Assembly: GCF_900142695.1 (NCBI RefSeq)
Contig: NZ_FRBU01000009.1
Location: 1-64,000, forward strand
Direction: 5' to 3'
Source of the DNA: Flavobacterium xanthum
GTDB taxonomy: Bacteria; Bacteroidota; Bacteroidia; Flavobacteriales; Flavobacteriaceae
Length of the DNA stretch: 64,000 bases
Shown: piece after piece, positions 29,101 through 37,932 of the stretch
Numbering within the stretch: position 1 is the first letter of the stretch
Layout of the letters: each line of letters begins with the position of its first letter
Notes under the pieces: generated by a model
The model's database searches: none
What the model saw: only the letters and a program-made list of their open reading frames with translations
What the model was told of the DNA's origin: nothing
Made by a program: the position numbers and the translations under genes

Positions 29101-30850
29101 TCCAAGCCAAAAACACTCGAAGAGACGTGTTTGGTGATGATGACGAAAATATCTTCGAGAACTCTATAACGAAAAAAACTTCTCGATACATTTTTGGCTT
29201 GACAGTTTTAGGTTAGTATAAAAAATCCATTACAATCCAAAAACACTTCCCGAAACAAGTTCGGGATAAACGGAAGAGACGTCAAGGACAGGAATAGTTA
29301 GCACTGAGCAGAACTCTATAACGAAAAGAACTTCTCGATACCTTTTTGGCTTGACAGTTTTAGGTTAGTATGGAAAATCCATTACAAGCCAAAAACACTT
29401 CCCGAAACAAGTTCGGGATAAACGGAAGAGACGTAGAGGAAAGGAAAAGTATACAATACTAAATACTATTTGTTAAACTAAAACGCCTGTTACGCGCGTC
29501 TGTTCGAGTGGTTTTTAAAGCTAAAGTCGAGCTTGCTTTTTAAACTAACTGAACTGCTTTAAAAATTGTATCGAGAACTCTATAACGAAAAGAACTTCTC
29601 GATACATTTTTGGCTTGACAGTTTTAGGTTAGTTTAGAAAATCCATTACAAGCCAAAAACACTTCCCGAAACAAGTTCGGGATAAACGGAAGAGACGTCA
29701 AGGACAGGAATAGTTAACACTGAGCAGAACTTCATAACGAAAAGAACTTCTCGATACCTTTTTGGATTGACGAGTTTGAGGATAAAATGAAAAATCCATT
29801 ACAAGCCAAAAACACTTCCCGAAACAAGTTCGGGATAAACGGAAGAGACGTAGAGGAAAGGAAAAGCATACTATACTAAATACTATTTGTTAAACTAAAA
29901 CGCCTGTTACGCACGTCTGTTCGAGTGGTTTTTAAAGCTAAAGTCGAGCTCGCTTTTTAAACTAAATGAACTGCTTTAAAAATTGTATCGAGAACTTTAT
30001 AACGTTAAGCGCTTCTCGATACATTTTTGGCTTGACAGTTTTAGGTTAGTTTGGAAAATCCATTACAAGCCAAAAACACTTCCCCAAACAAGTTCGGGAT
30101 AAACGGAAGAGACGTGTTGGACAAGAATAGTAATCAATACTAAGCTCGATTTGTTAAACTAAAACGCCAGTTACGCACGTCTGTTCGAGTGGTTTTTAAA
30201 GTTAAAATCGAGCTTATTTTTTAAACTAAATGAACTGCTTTAAAAATTGTATCGAGAACTGATTACAAAAAGCACTTCTCGATACATTTTTGGCTTGACA
30301 GTTTTAGGTTAGTTTGGAAAATCCATTACAAGCCAAAAACACTCGAAGAGACGTCAAGGACAGGAATAGTTAGCACTGAGGAGAACTCTATAACGAAAAG
30401 AACTTCTCGATACATTTTTGGCTTGACAGTTTTAGGTTAGTTTGGAAAATCCATTCCAAGCCAAAAACACTTCCCGAAACAAGTTCGGGATAAACGGAGG
30501 AGATGTATTAGACAAGAATAGCTATCAATACTAAGCTCGATTTGTTAAACTAAAACACCTTTTACGGACGTCTGTTCGAGTGGTTTTTAAAGCTAAAGTC
30601 GAGCTCGCTTTTTAAACTAAATGAACTGCTTTAAAAATTGTATCGAGAACTTTATAACATTAAGCGCTTCTCGATACATTTTTGGCTTGACAGTTTTAGG
30701 TTAGTTTGGAAAATCCATTACAAGCCAAAAACACTTCCCGAAACAAGTTCGGGATAAACGAGAGAGACGTGTTTGGTGATGATGATGACAAACATATGTT
30801 CGAGAACTCTATAATGCAAAGCGCTTCTCGATACATTTTTATTCCCGAAC
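26117..30850. repeat. 4.7-kb mosaic array of hairpin-forming repeat modules
   Basis: The whole stretch is built from a few modules in changing order. (i) ACGCGCGTCTGTTCGAGTGG plus a TTTTTAAA segment, about 11 copies (near 26121, 26667, 27063, 27457, 27852, 28116, 28380, 29492, 29909, 30173, 30564). (ii) A TATCGAGAA...TTCTCGATA hairpin, about 25 copies. (iii) Outer inverted arms TTTTTGGCTTG / CAAGCCAAAAA enclosing about 40 bp. (iv) The hairpin TTCCCGAAACAAGTTCGGGA, about 16 copies. Spacings of module (i) cluster at about 264 and 395 bp, so the array grows in steps of about 131 bp. The 65-codon frames inside (for example 27136-27333, 27531-27728) are translated repeats. I see no gene in it. Confidence 0.92.
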
Positions 30851-30976
30851 CTTCGAGAGAAAAATACTCGATCTGACTAAAAATTTCCTTTTCAGCTACA
30901 GAAAATCGTCTTCTTTTGTACTACTTTACTTCTGTTAAATAAGTCATAAAATTCTTAGGTAATTGGATTTAACTGT

Positions 30977-30984
30977 TACTTTTG
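30977..30984 (+). promoter_or_regulatory. -7 promoter box of the outer-membrane protein gene
   Basis: TACTTTTG, a full match to TAnnTTTG. Transcription would start near 30990, after the TTG and ATG of the longest frame (30982, 30985), which favours the ATG at 31006. Confidence 0.5.
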
Positions 30985-31005
30985 ATGAACAAAAAACAAT
31001 TCAAC

Positions 31006-31521
31006 ATGAAAAAAATTACTGTATCGATTCTAGCCTTATTTGCTTTTGGCTTCGCCAATGGTCAAGCCAAAGAAGGTCAAGTATCAAAAGGCAAATGGCT
31101 TATTGAAGCCAATACTGGCTTTGGAAGAAACGTAGGGACTACCGCCATGTATTTTAGTTCTTCGGACGGAATCACTTCCTACAACATTGGAGCTGAAGGA
31201 GGTTATTTTATCAAAGATAATCTGGCACTTAAATTAGGATTAGGCTATGGAGAAATAGATGGGGTCGGCGAACCGATTGCTTATAAAATTGGAGCCAAAT
31301 ACTATTTAAAAACGATGATTCCTATTGAGCTTTCTTATAATGGAGTCGGTTTTGGTGACGCAGATGCTAATCCTACCTACATAGGTGCGCAAGTTGGTTA
31401 TGCGGTATTTTTAGGTAAAAATGTAAGTATCGAACCCGGAATTCGTTATAATATGGCAACTCACAAACAATATTATGACAATAGTTTACAGTTTAATCTT
31501 GGTTTTGCTTTGCATTTTTAA
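31006..31521 (+). CDS. Small outer-membrane beta-barrel protein
   Basis: 171 residues from the ATG at 31006 (MKKITVSILALFAFGFANGQ, a clear signal peptide). The mature part alternates hydrophobic and polar residues in short strands with Gly/aromatic turns (GAEGGYFIKDNLALKLGLGYG, broken here for length) and ends LQFNLGFALHF, a terminal aromatic as expected for Bam-dependent insertion. It belongs to the OmpA-barrel/OprF-like beta-barrel group. A longer frame begins at a TTG at 30982 but is disfavoured by the promoter position. It is convergent with the DUF4394 gene across a shared terminator. Physiological role unknown. Confidence 0.85.
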   Translation: MKKITVSILALFAFGFANGQAKEGQVSKGKWLIEANTGFGRNVGTTAMYFSSSDGITSYNIGAEGGYFIKDNLALKLGLGYGEIDGVGEPIAYKIGAKYYLKTMIPIELSYNGVGFGDADANPTYIGAQVGYAVFLGKNVSIEPGIRYNMATHKQYYDNSLQFNLGFALHF

Positions 31522-31543
31522 AATAGTCAGTGTGTAAAAACAA

Positions 31544-31577
31544 AAAAAGTTGGCTCTTTGATTAGAGCCAACTTTTT
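31544..31577. terminator. Bidirectional terminator
   Basis: A 14-bp perfect stem (31544-31557 with 31564-31577) carries A-runs on the left and T-runs on the right. It lies between the convergent genes ending at 31521 and 31598 and can serve both. Confidence 0.9.
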
Positions 31578-31597
31578 ATTTCAAGAATATTTTAGTT

Positions 31598-33121
31598 TTA
31601 AAATCCTAAACCAACCGCCATCGCTGTAGCTTGAATATTTAGTTCAGCAACTTTGGTTGCTGCACCAGTTGTCAAGTTGATACTAAAAACTGAAGTACTA
31701 TTATTTACCTTTAATAAGGCGAAAGCAGTAGCACTATTTCCACCGATATCAAATCCGCTATCTTCATCAATATTAACTCCTAAATTTCCAATAGCAACTA
31801 ATGTTCCGTTATTTGGTGGATCTTGACGGTATAACATATCCGTTTATGAATCCATCACAAATAAAGTGGTTGTACCTGCACCAGCCACATTATTGGTATA
31901 TGCGGCACCCGTAACAAATGGGGTTCCAGGATTTAAATTACCATCTACAAATACTACTGTTCCTAAATCTGGGTGTAAACGCAAGTTTTGACCTGTATTA
32001 CTTACTAACCTGATTCTATCTACTGTTGGATTGAAATCAAAACCAAAAGAAGTACCTGACAAGACCGTTAACAATGGAGACCCAACTGCTGTTAATGCAC
32101 CACTAGCTGTATTCACAGAAAATAATCTGCTTTGATTAGAGATCGCATATAATGCTCCATTTGCTGGTCTAAAATCTAGCCCTACAATACTTTCATTTGT
32201 AGCCAACCCAGTTAATGAAACAGAAGTATTACTTCCGTTTGTAGGATTAAAACGAACCAACATATTGCCCGAAGTTGTAGCATAAGCAACTGGATTCGTC
32301 TTGAACGCAATACTAATTACTGGAGCAGTGAATTTTCCAACATCAACGGCTTTCCCCGTTGCTAAATCAATGGTATATAATGTAGATCCATTTGTATTAT
32401 TAGTTACAGCCAAGGCAGTAGAATTATCTGCTGAAATATCCATATCCCCTGCACCTTGAAAGTCAACTCCTAAATCACCTACAAGCTGAAGTCCACCATC
32501 ATTAGGTGGCGATTGAATATATAACTTATCTTGTTCGAAATCGATATCATACAACATTGTAGTTGTTGCACCAGCCATACTATTCGTATACGCTACTGCA
32601 CCAATTTTAGGATTTGTACCGCCATTAATAACACCATCCGTTGCTACAACAGTTCCTAATTCTGGGTGCAATCTTAAATTTTGGCCTGATTCTGTTACCA
32701 AACGAATTCTATCTACGGTTGGATTAAAATCCAATGAAGCATTAACTCCAGCAACAACAGGAGAAAAAGATCCAGCACCCAATGCAGTTGCAACTCCACT
32801 TTTCTCATTAATAAAATAAAGACGACTAGACGAACCTACAGCATATAACTGTCCGGTTGCAGGTCTGTAATCAATACTTACGATGTTTTCTGATGTAGGT
32901 AAACCAACAATTGGTGTAGTCGAAGTTGGAGTTCCTAAATTTCGTGCATTAAAGGTCAGAATTGTATTATTACTGGCTAATGCCGTAAAATTTACATCTG
33001 GTGCCGATACTGGCATCATCATTTCATTGCTATCCTCATCATTACAAGAAATTGCAATACTAGATAAAAGGGCTAGACCAATAATGGAAGCAAAACCTAT
33101 TTTTTGTTGTTTGTTTTTCAT
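31598..33121 (-). pseudogene. DUF4394 lipoprotein gene interrupted by an in-frame stop
   Basis: One continuous frame of 507 codons is interrupted only by a TAA at 31844-31846. It encodes a lipoprotein signal (ALLSSIAISCNDEDS) and two copies of a DUF4394-type domain with matching blocks: RIRLVTESGQNLRLHPELG and RIRLVSNTGQNLRLHPDLG. In the second copy TLFVMDS-stop-TDMLYRQDPPNNGTL aligns with TMLYDIDFEQDKLYIQSPP in the first, so exactly one codon became a stop and the frame is kept after it. The 425-residue truncated product lacks the last 80 residues of repeat 2. Recent nonsense mutation, readthrough and sequencing error are all possible. Confidence 0.85.
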
Positions 33122-33313
33122 CGTTTATTTATTTAGTTATCCCTTCATGTACGAAGTGTAGTTCACTATGGTTTTAAAATTTTAAAAAACTTTAAAAAAC
33201 AACTAAATTGAAACGTTTGCCGAAATAAAAAACTACTTCAATTGGTTCACTAGAAAGGGTTGCCAACCAATTTTAGAAAATAATAGAGAATTTAAAATAA
33301 TGCTTTTTTATTA

Positions 33314-34243
33314 TTATCGCTTTATAATTTTAATATGCCTTGATTTCAGCTTTTTGTCGTTAGTGAATTTCGTTGCTTGTTTTCCTGCTTGAACAGGTCG
33401 ATCAGACGAAAGAATAGTTGCGCCATTTTCAATTAATTTATAATACAAAGCATCCCCATTTGCGGCAGCACTTTTATCGATATTGCCCATAGTACCCAAA
33501 ATACAAGCTATACCTCGGCCGTTTAAATACTGATACACTTCGGCCTTTGGCTCTGCTGTACCCACAAAAGCGATCATTTTATCCACTTTGACACCCAGAT
33601 TTTCCATACGCTCTACATCTTCTTTTCCTCTCGCCGAAACCGAAATCATTAAATCCGGAGCCAGTTGAGCTACTTCGGCGGCTTGAGTTGCATTGTAGGT
33701 TATAATAACAGAATACGCTTCGGCTTTGTTCCTGCGTACTGCATCGACAATCATTTTCATAGGAACTCCTTTTTTTACATCAAGGTTATAAATTACTTTG
33801 CCTTTCCCCCATTGCAGAACCTGATCTAAAGTTTCTATTTTATAAGGGGTTTGGTTGCCTTCATTATCCTTTAAAAAGAATTGCTGTAATTCTTTATAGG
33901 TGTATTTTTCAATCTTACCCGTACCCGTAGTTGTTCTATCAAGCTTATTATCGTGCATCATAACCAAAACAGAATCTTTACTCAGCGCAATATCCGTTTC
34001 TACAATTGTAGGATTGTATCGAATAGCATTTGCAAATGTAGCGGTACTATTTTCTGGAAATCCTGTTGTTGGACCACCTCTATGCGCACTGATCAAAGGG
34101 ATACTTTTGTTCGAATATTTTAAAAAACGATGCAATTGTAATGGTGTTTTAAATTGCAAAACATATTCATTTACCTGTGCAAAACCGAGAGTGCTAATTA
34201 TTAAGAAGCAAAACGAAAAACAAAAATTCTTATTTTGAAACAT
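33314..34243 (-). CDS. Glycerophosphodiester phosphodiesterase family protein
   Basis: 309 residues from the ATG at 34243, which opens a signal peptide (MFQNKNFCFSFCFLIISTLG); the frame extends to 34309 but that adds 22 residues unlike a signal. The TIM-barrel GDPD motifs are present: ISAHRGG, FPENS, VETDIALSKDSVLVMMHD and LDRTTTGTG, supplying the catalytic His pair and metal-binding Glu/Asp. It should hydrolyse glycerophosphodiesters or related phosphodiesters in the periplasm. It follows the copper-type cluster by about 80 bp in the same direction; a functional link is not evident. Confidence 0.9.
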   Translation of the reverse strand: MFQNKNFCFSFCFLIISTLGFAQVNEYVLQFKTPLQLHRFLKYSNKSIPLISAHRGGPTTGFPENSTATFANAIRYNPTIVETDIALSKDSVLVMMHDNKLDRTTTGTGKIEKYTYKELQQFFLKDNEGNQTPYKIETLDQVLQWGKGKVIYNLDVKKGVPMKMIVDAVRRNKAEAYSVIITYNATQAAEVAQLAPDLMISVSARGKEDVERMENLGVKVDKMIAFVGTAEPKAEVYQYLNGRGIACILGTMGNIDKSAAANGDALYYKLIENGATILSSDRPVQAGKQATKFTNDKKLKSRHIKIIKR

Positions 34244-34325
34244 ATTCTTTTTTTTAATTGGACTGTAAAAGTAAGGAATTGAAGTGGCATCAAATGACAA
34301 CTCCAACATAAAAGAGACTCGACAA

Positions 34326-35285
34326 TTACAAACTATAATTAAGGTTTACACTCCATCTGTAATTTGCTTCTACATTGCCGCCGGTAAGATTTTGATTGAT
34401 GGGTAACATGGCATTCGCTCCAAAAGAAAGTCTGTCTTTACCAACCTCAAAACCAACTTTCCCGAAAAGAATATCGCCACTTGTATTCCGTAATTTTTGA
34501 TTGTATTGGCAATTACTTTCATAAACTTCACCAGCAAAACCCAGTTGTGGAACAATAGAAAAACTATTTTTCTCATACAAATAGAAAAAAGTCCCTGCAT
34601 AATTTAACTGATTTCCAAAACGATAACTCTTTTGGTTTTCTGTTTTTATAACATAATTCAGCATCGAGTTTAAGCCAAATTGCTTTCTTTTTACGATATA
34701 TTCGGTAGCCAAAAGATAATCCCAACTTCCTGTTCCGACTTGAAAACTTGGATTGATACTTCCAGAATTCGCTTCATTGAATTTTCCGGTTGGCGCTTTT
34801 ATTCCGCCTCCCAATTGCAACGTATGAACCAAAAAAGTGCTGTCTTTATGCGTTTGATACAACCGATACATTGCCAAAACCGTGATATCGCCAATCCCAC
34901 TAATGCTTTTATCGCCTGTCGCGGTTTCTCTTTCATGAAAATGATACGGTAGTAATGCCGAAACCTGCACTTTTTCGCTTACTGGGATTCGGCCCCAAAC
35001 CTGAACGGTATTGAAATTTTCTTTGTACCAAGGTGAATTGCTGTACAAACCATCCATGGATTTGTATTGTTGATTGAAATACCGAATCCCGACGAAATTA
35101 GAATTCAACATCGAGGCGAATCCCATGCTTCCGCCGCTGGCTGAGCAGCCACAGGCATCACAAAAATCCTCTTCTTCTAGGAATGAATGGTATTTTGTAA
35201 ATGGATTTATGGTATTTAAACTATCTTTTTCGGTGGCGTTTGCCAATTGAAATAGAAGTACTAAAAGTAATGCGTATTTTTTCAT
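34326..35285 (-). CDS. Outer-membrane protein with CDACGCS motif, copper-cluster associated
   Basis: 319 residues. A signal peptide (MKKYALLLVLLFQLANA) is followed by a cysteine cluster, FCDACGCSASGGSMGFASML, near residues 42-61. The rest is a run of amphipathic strands (VSALLPYHFHERE, LQLGGGIKAPTG) ending in WSVNLNYSL, as in transporter-type beta-barrels. The three closely spaced Cys could bind a soft metal such as copper; that is inference. It is downstream of the di-heme MbnH-like and MbnP genes in the same direction, with a structured repeat element (35299-35439) in between. Confidence 0.75.
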   Translation of the reverse strand: MKKYALLLVLLFQLANATEKDSLNTINPFTKYHSFLEEEDFCDACGCSASGGSMGFASMLNSNFVGIRYFNQQYKSMDGLYSNSPWYKENFNTVQVWGRIPVSEKVQVSALLPYHFHERETATGDKSISGIGDITVLAMYRLYQTHKDSTFLVHTLQLGGGIKAPTGKFNEANSGSINPSFQVGTGSWDYLLATEYIVKRKQFGLNSMLNYVIKTENQKSYRFGNQLNYAGTFFYLYEKNSFSIVPQLGFAGEVYESNCQYNQKLRNTSGDILFGKVGFEVGKDRLSFGANAMLPINQNLTGGNVEANYRWSVNLNYSL

Positions 35286-35298
35286 GTTTGTTGTTTTT

Positions 35299-35439
35299 AG
35301 CCCTGATGGAAACGGAAAGCCCGGAGCGAAAAAGCTTGTTTTTCTTGTCCTGAAAAAGCGACCAGCGGAAGCTCTTTTCAGGACATAGAAAAACAGCTTT
35401 TGTAGTGAGGACTTGCAGTGTACAGCAGGAAATAGCTTC
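35299..35439 (+). ncRNA. Candidate structured element (copy 2 of 4)
   Basis: Begins AGCCCTGAT and ends CAGCAGGAAATAGCTTC. A near-perfect helix of about 27 bp joins 35330-35356 and 35375-35401. The apical segment AGCGACCAGCGGAAGCTC is shared with the copies at 51.8 and 59.5 kb, although the helix sequences differ. As written the element is on the + strand, opposite to the genes on both sides, and it separates the mbnH-like gene from the CGCS outer-membrane protein gene. Confidence 0.55.
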
Positions 35440-35444
35440 TTAAA

Positions 35445-36485
35445 TTAATATTCAGAAAAACGTTTGTCTGTTAGGTATTGCGCGTCCGTCAATGTTTTTA
35501 GGAAAGCAATAATTTTTGTTTTTTCGGTTGTTGTTAATGGAATTCCGAGTGATCCGTTTTTGTTCAAAATGGGGTCTAAAGTAGCTGAATTGACTACACC
35601 AGAATTGTAATGTTCCATAACAGCTTCCAGCGTAAATAAGCGGCCATCGTGCATGTAAGGAGCCGTTTTCTCTATGTTTCTAAGGCTTGGCACTTTGAAT
35701 TTATACTTATCCTGAGGCAACTCCGTCACGCGAAAACGACCAATATCATTGTATGCGGGATCTACAGGCAAACCATTATTCCTAAAAGAATTGTCCGTAA
35801 ATAAATCTGTGGCGTGACAACTGGAACATTTTTGATTGAAAATGGCATAACCATCCTGCTCCACTTGCGTGAGTGTTCCACCCGATTCGCTGCGGCGGTA
35901 CTTGTCAAAACGAGAATTTGAGGACGTAACCATTACCATAAATTGTCCCAAGGCTTTGAGCATGTTTTCGGAATTGATTTGTCCATCCGTAAAAGCAATT
36001 TTGAATAGCTTTTGGTACTCAGCATCTCCTTTCATCATAGCAACCGCTTTCGCAAAATCACCATTCATTTCGATAGGACTGGTGAACGGAATTATGGGTT
36101 GCAGGTCTAAATGTGTCGTTGCACCATCATACATAAATGTGGTTTGATAGGCCAAATTTTGGATTGGCGGCGTGTTTCGGGTTCCTATGGCGTCATCAAC
36201 ACCATGACTCAAAGTGTGGCCGTGATGCGTAAATGCATCTTCCTGAATATGACAAAAACCGCAGGAAACAATGCCATCCGAAGCCAATCGCCCGTCGTAG
36301 AAAAGTTTTTTTCCGAGTTCAAATCCTTTTTCTGTTGGTGGATTATTCGCTAAATTATAAGCCAAAGGTGGGAAATTTGCCGGAACCTGAAAATCCAAAG
36401 GGATATTTTGATAAGCCTCGTTGTCATCAGTAGAACAATTCCAAAACAACGGCAAAATGAGCAATATGATATATTTTGCTTTCAT
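35445..36485 (-). CDS. Di-heme cytochrome c peroxidase family protein (MauG/MbnH-like)
   Basis: 346 residues with a lipoprotein signal (LILPLFWNCSTDD). Two c-type heme motifs are visible: CGFCH (75-79) and CSSCH (220-224). Family blocks such as RNTPPIQNLAYQ, FMYDGATTHLDLQ and VPSLRNIEKTAPYMHDGR follow in order. In Methylosinus the relative MbnH oxidises a tryptophan of MbnP to kynurenine to build a copper site. The gene here starts 58 bp after an MbnP-type gene, which favours that role over hydrogen peroxide detoxification. A bacterial cytochrome c peroxidase function remains possible. Confidence 0.88.
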   Translation of the reverse strand: MKAKYIILLILPLFWNCSTDDNEAYQNIPLDFQVPANFPPLAYNLANNPPTEKGFELGKKLFYDGRLASDGIVSCGFCHIQEDAFTHHGHTLSHGVDDAIGTRNTPPIQNLAYQTTFMYDGATTHLDLQPIIPFTSPIEMNGDFAKAVAMMKGDAEYQKLFKIAFTDGQINSENMLKALGQFMVMVTSSNSRFDKYRRSESGGTLTQVEQDGYAIFNQKCSSCHATDLFTDNSFRNNGLPVDPAYNDIGRFRVTELPQDKYKFKVPSLRNIEKTAPYMHDGRLFTLEAVMEHYNSGVVNSATLDPILNKNGSLGIPLTTTEKTKIIAFLKTLTDAQYLTDKRFSEY

Positions 36486-36543
36486 TTTATATTTTTTTTA
36501 AAAGCGATCAGACTTTAATATCAAACCGCTATTAGATTTAAAT

Positions 36544-37326
36544 TTAGTCGTTATGTACGTGGTCTATTGTAAACATCGAAGAAATATTAGCGGTTACTAA
36601 TGCTAATTTAGCACCGCCCATGACGGTTGCTGATTCTGAAAAATTGATTTTATTGGTTCCGTCAATTACTTGGGACAAATCAGCCATAATGTGAACTTGA
36701 GGCGTAATTGTAGTTCGTACCAATGCTTTTTCAGGAAAACCCAAAGTAACTTCGGCATAGTTATAATCGGTTCCAGTTTGTCCAGTGTGTACTTTAAATT
36801 CTTTGGCTACTGACACTGTGGGTGCTGTAAAAGAACCTTCGAAAGCCACAAACTTATAACCGGCGCTCCAAGACCACATCATTCCAGCAGTTTGTGCTGT
36901 TGCCAAAAAGTCCCCTTGACCCGTTGCTCCAGCTTCCCATTGGGTTTTATCAACTCCAATTCCGTAGGTAACTTTAGTATAATTTCCGGCAGGAATATTA
37001 GTAAGATTCAATACTAATGTTGCAGGCGTAGCTTCATCTACAATAAAATAACTTTGACTTTTTGGATACGTAAATGTAGTTCCGTCTTCTTTTGTCAATA
37101 CAATATTACTCACAATGTACATGGCTTTAGAAACTGCAACCACCTCAGCATTCGGATTAGTGTAGTTCGTATTAAAAGCAAAATTAGCCGATTTGTATAC
37201 GTTATCGAATTCTAATTTTAGATTTCCGTTTCCGGTAATCGCTTCATTATCATTGTCATTAGAGCAAGAAAATAAGGTAACTGCGATAGCCATTACAGCT
37301 AGTATATTTTTTAATTGAAATTTCAT
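36544..37326 (-). CDS. MbnP family copper-binding lipoprotein
   Basis: 260 residues. A lipoprotein signal (VMAIAVTLFSCSNDN, Cys21) is followed by the MbnP-type fold: LKLEFDNVYKSANFAF, then KAMYIVSNIVLTKEDG, TKVTYGIGVD and the hallmark MMWSWSAGYKFVAFEG (149-164). Trp130, Trp151 and Trp153 are candidates for the residue converted to kynurenine by the di-heme partner. The C-terminus ends IDHVHND, adding two His. In the characterised Methylosinus pair MbnP binds copper in the periplasm; here membrane anchoring is expected. It sits first before the mbnH-like gene, with no methanobactin genes in view. Confidence 0.85.
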   Translation of the reverse strand: MKFQLKNILAVMAIAVTLFSCSNDNDNEAITGNGNLKLEFDNVYKSANFAFNTNYTNPNAEVVAVSKAMYIVSNIVLTKEDGTTFTYPKSQSYFIVDEATPATLVLNLTNIPAGNYTKVTYGIGVDKTQWEAGATGQGDFLATAQTAGMMWSWSAGYKFVAFEGSFTAPTVSVAKEFKVHTGQTGTDYNYAEVTLGFPEKALVRTTITPQVHIMADLSQVIDGTNKINFSESATVMGGAKLALVTANISSMFTIDHVHND

Positions 37327-37462
37327 TTCTTAAGATTTTATTTTAAATATTAGGTATTGATTTGCATGCCGTTTTTGGATGATTTATTTCCAAAAAAAGC
37401 AAACAAAATCTCATCCGTTTAAAAAAAACGAATTAATAAAAGCACACTACGTGCCTAAAAAT

Positions 37463-37837
37463 TTAAGAAATGAAAGCGGGCGGGTGAAACACAGAAGCAC
37501 TATTCAAGTGAAAATATAAATTAGAATAGTAGGAGTTTGTTTTTTCTTTGGTTCCAAAACAAAGCGGTATAATATCAAAAGATTTTATTTCCTCAAAAAT
37601 GAGTACGTCAAGGATTGAAGTCGTTCCTTTTTTATCTGTAGAAAGAGGCTTTTCAGCATCAGAAGCTTTAGCCAATTCTTTCATCAAATGACACTTTCCG
37701 TTACATTGCATTTTAGGTTTGTCCTTATTGATACAAAGCACTTTTGAAATGTATTCATAATTGATAACATACTCTAAAACCGGAAGGACTGGCTTTACAA
37801 GTAGGATTAATACAATTATGAATATGATTTTTTTCAC
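37463..37837 (-). CDS. Small membrane-anchored protein with CNGKC motif
   Basis: 124 residues from a GTG start (37837). The N-terminal hydrophobic segment (MKKIIFIIVLILLVKPVLPV) is an anchor or signal. The segment KVLCINKDKPKMQCNGKCHL holds three Cys and a His (about 34-50), and the chain ends SVFHPPAFIS. I recall such short CNGKC proteins next to metal-handling genes in flavobacteria, but no function is established to my knowledge. It precedes the mbnP-like gene by 136 bp in the same direction. A -7-like box (TAAATTTG leftward, 37842-37849) lies only 4 bp before the GTG, so the mRNA may be leaderless. Confidence 0.75.
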   Translation of the reverse strand: MKKIIFIIVLILLVKPVLPVLEYVINYEYISKVLCINKDKPKMQCNGKCHLMKELAKASDAEKPLSTDKKGTTSILDVLIFEEIKSFDIIPLCFGTKEKTNSYYSNLYFHLNSASVFHPPAFIS

Positions 37838-37932
37838 GGTGCAAATTTACAACATCATGGAGTATAAAAAATGTTTTTAAATAGAATAATCCTGTAAAAA
37901 TCATTCTATTTAAAAACAACTTTCTGGAGGCT

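Noticed and set aside
26117..30850. CRISPR array
   Set aside because: The repeats are long, palindromic and of several kinds, spacings vary from about 130 to over 1000 bp, intervening sequence is itself repeated, and there are no cas genes.
34326..37837. Methanobactin (mbnA/B/C) biosynthesis
   Set aside because: No precursor peptide or MbnB/MbnC-like gene was found near the MbnP/MbnH pair; the cluster is treated as stand-alone.
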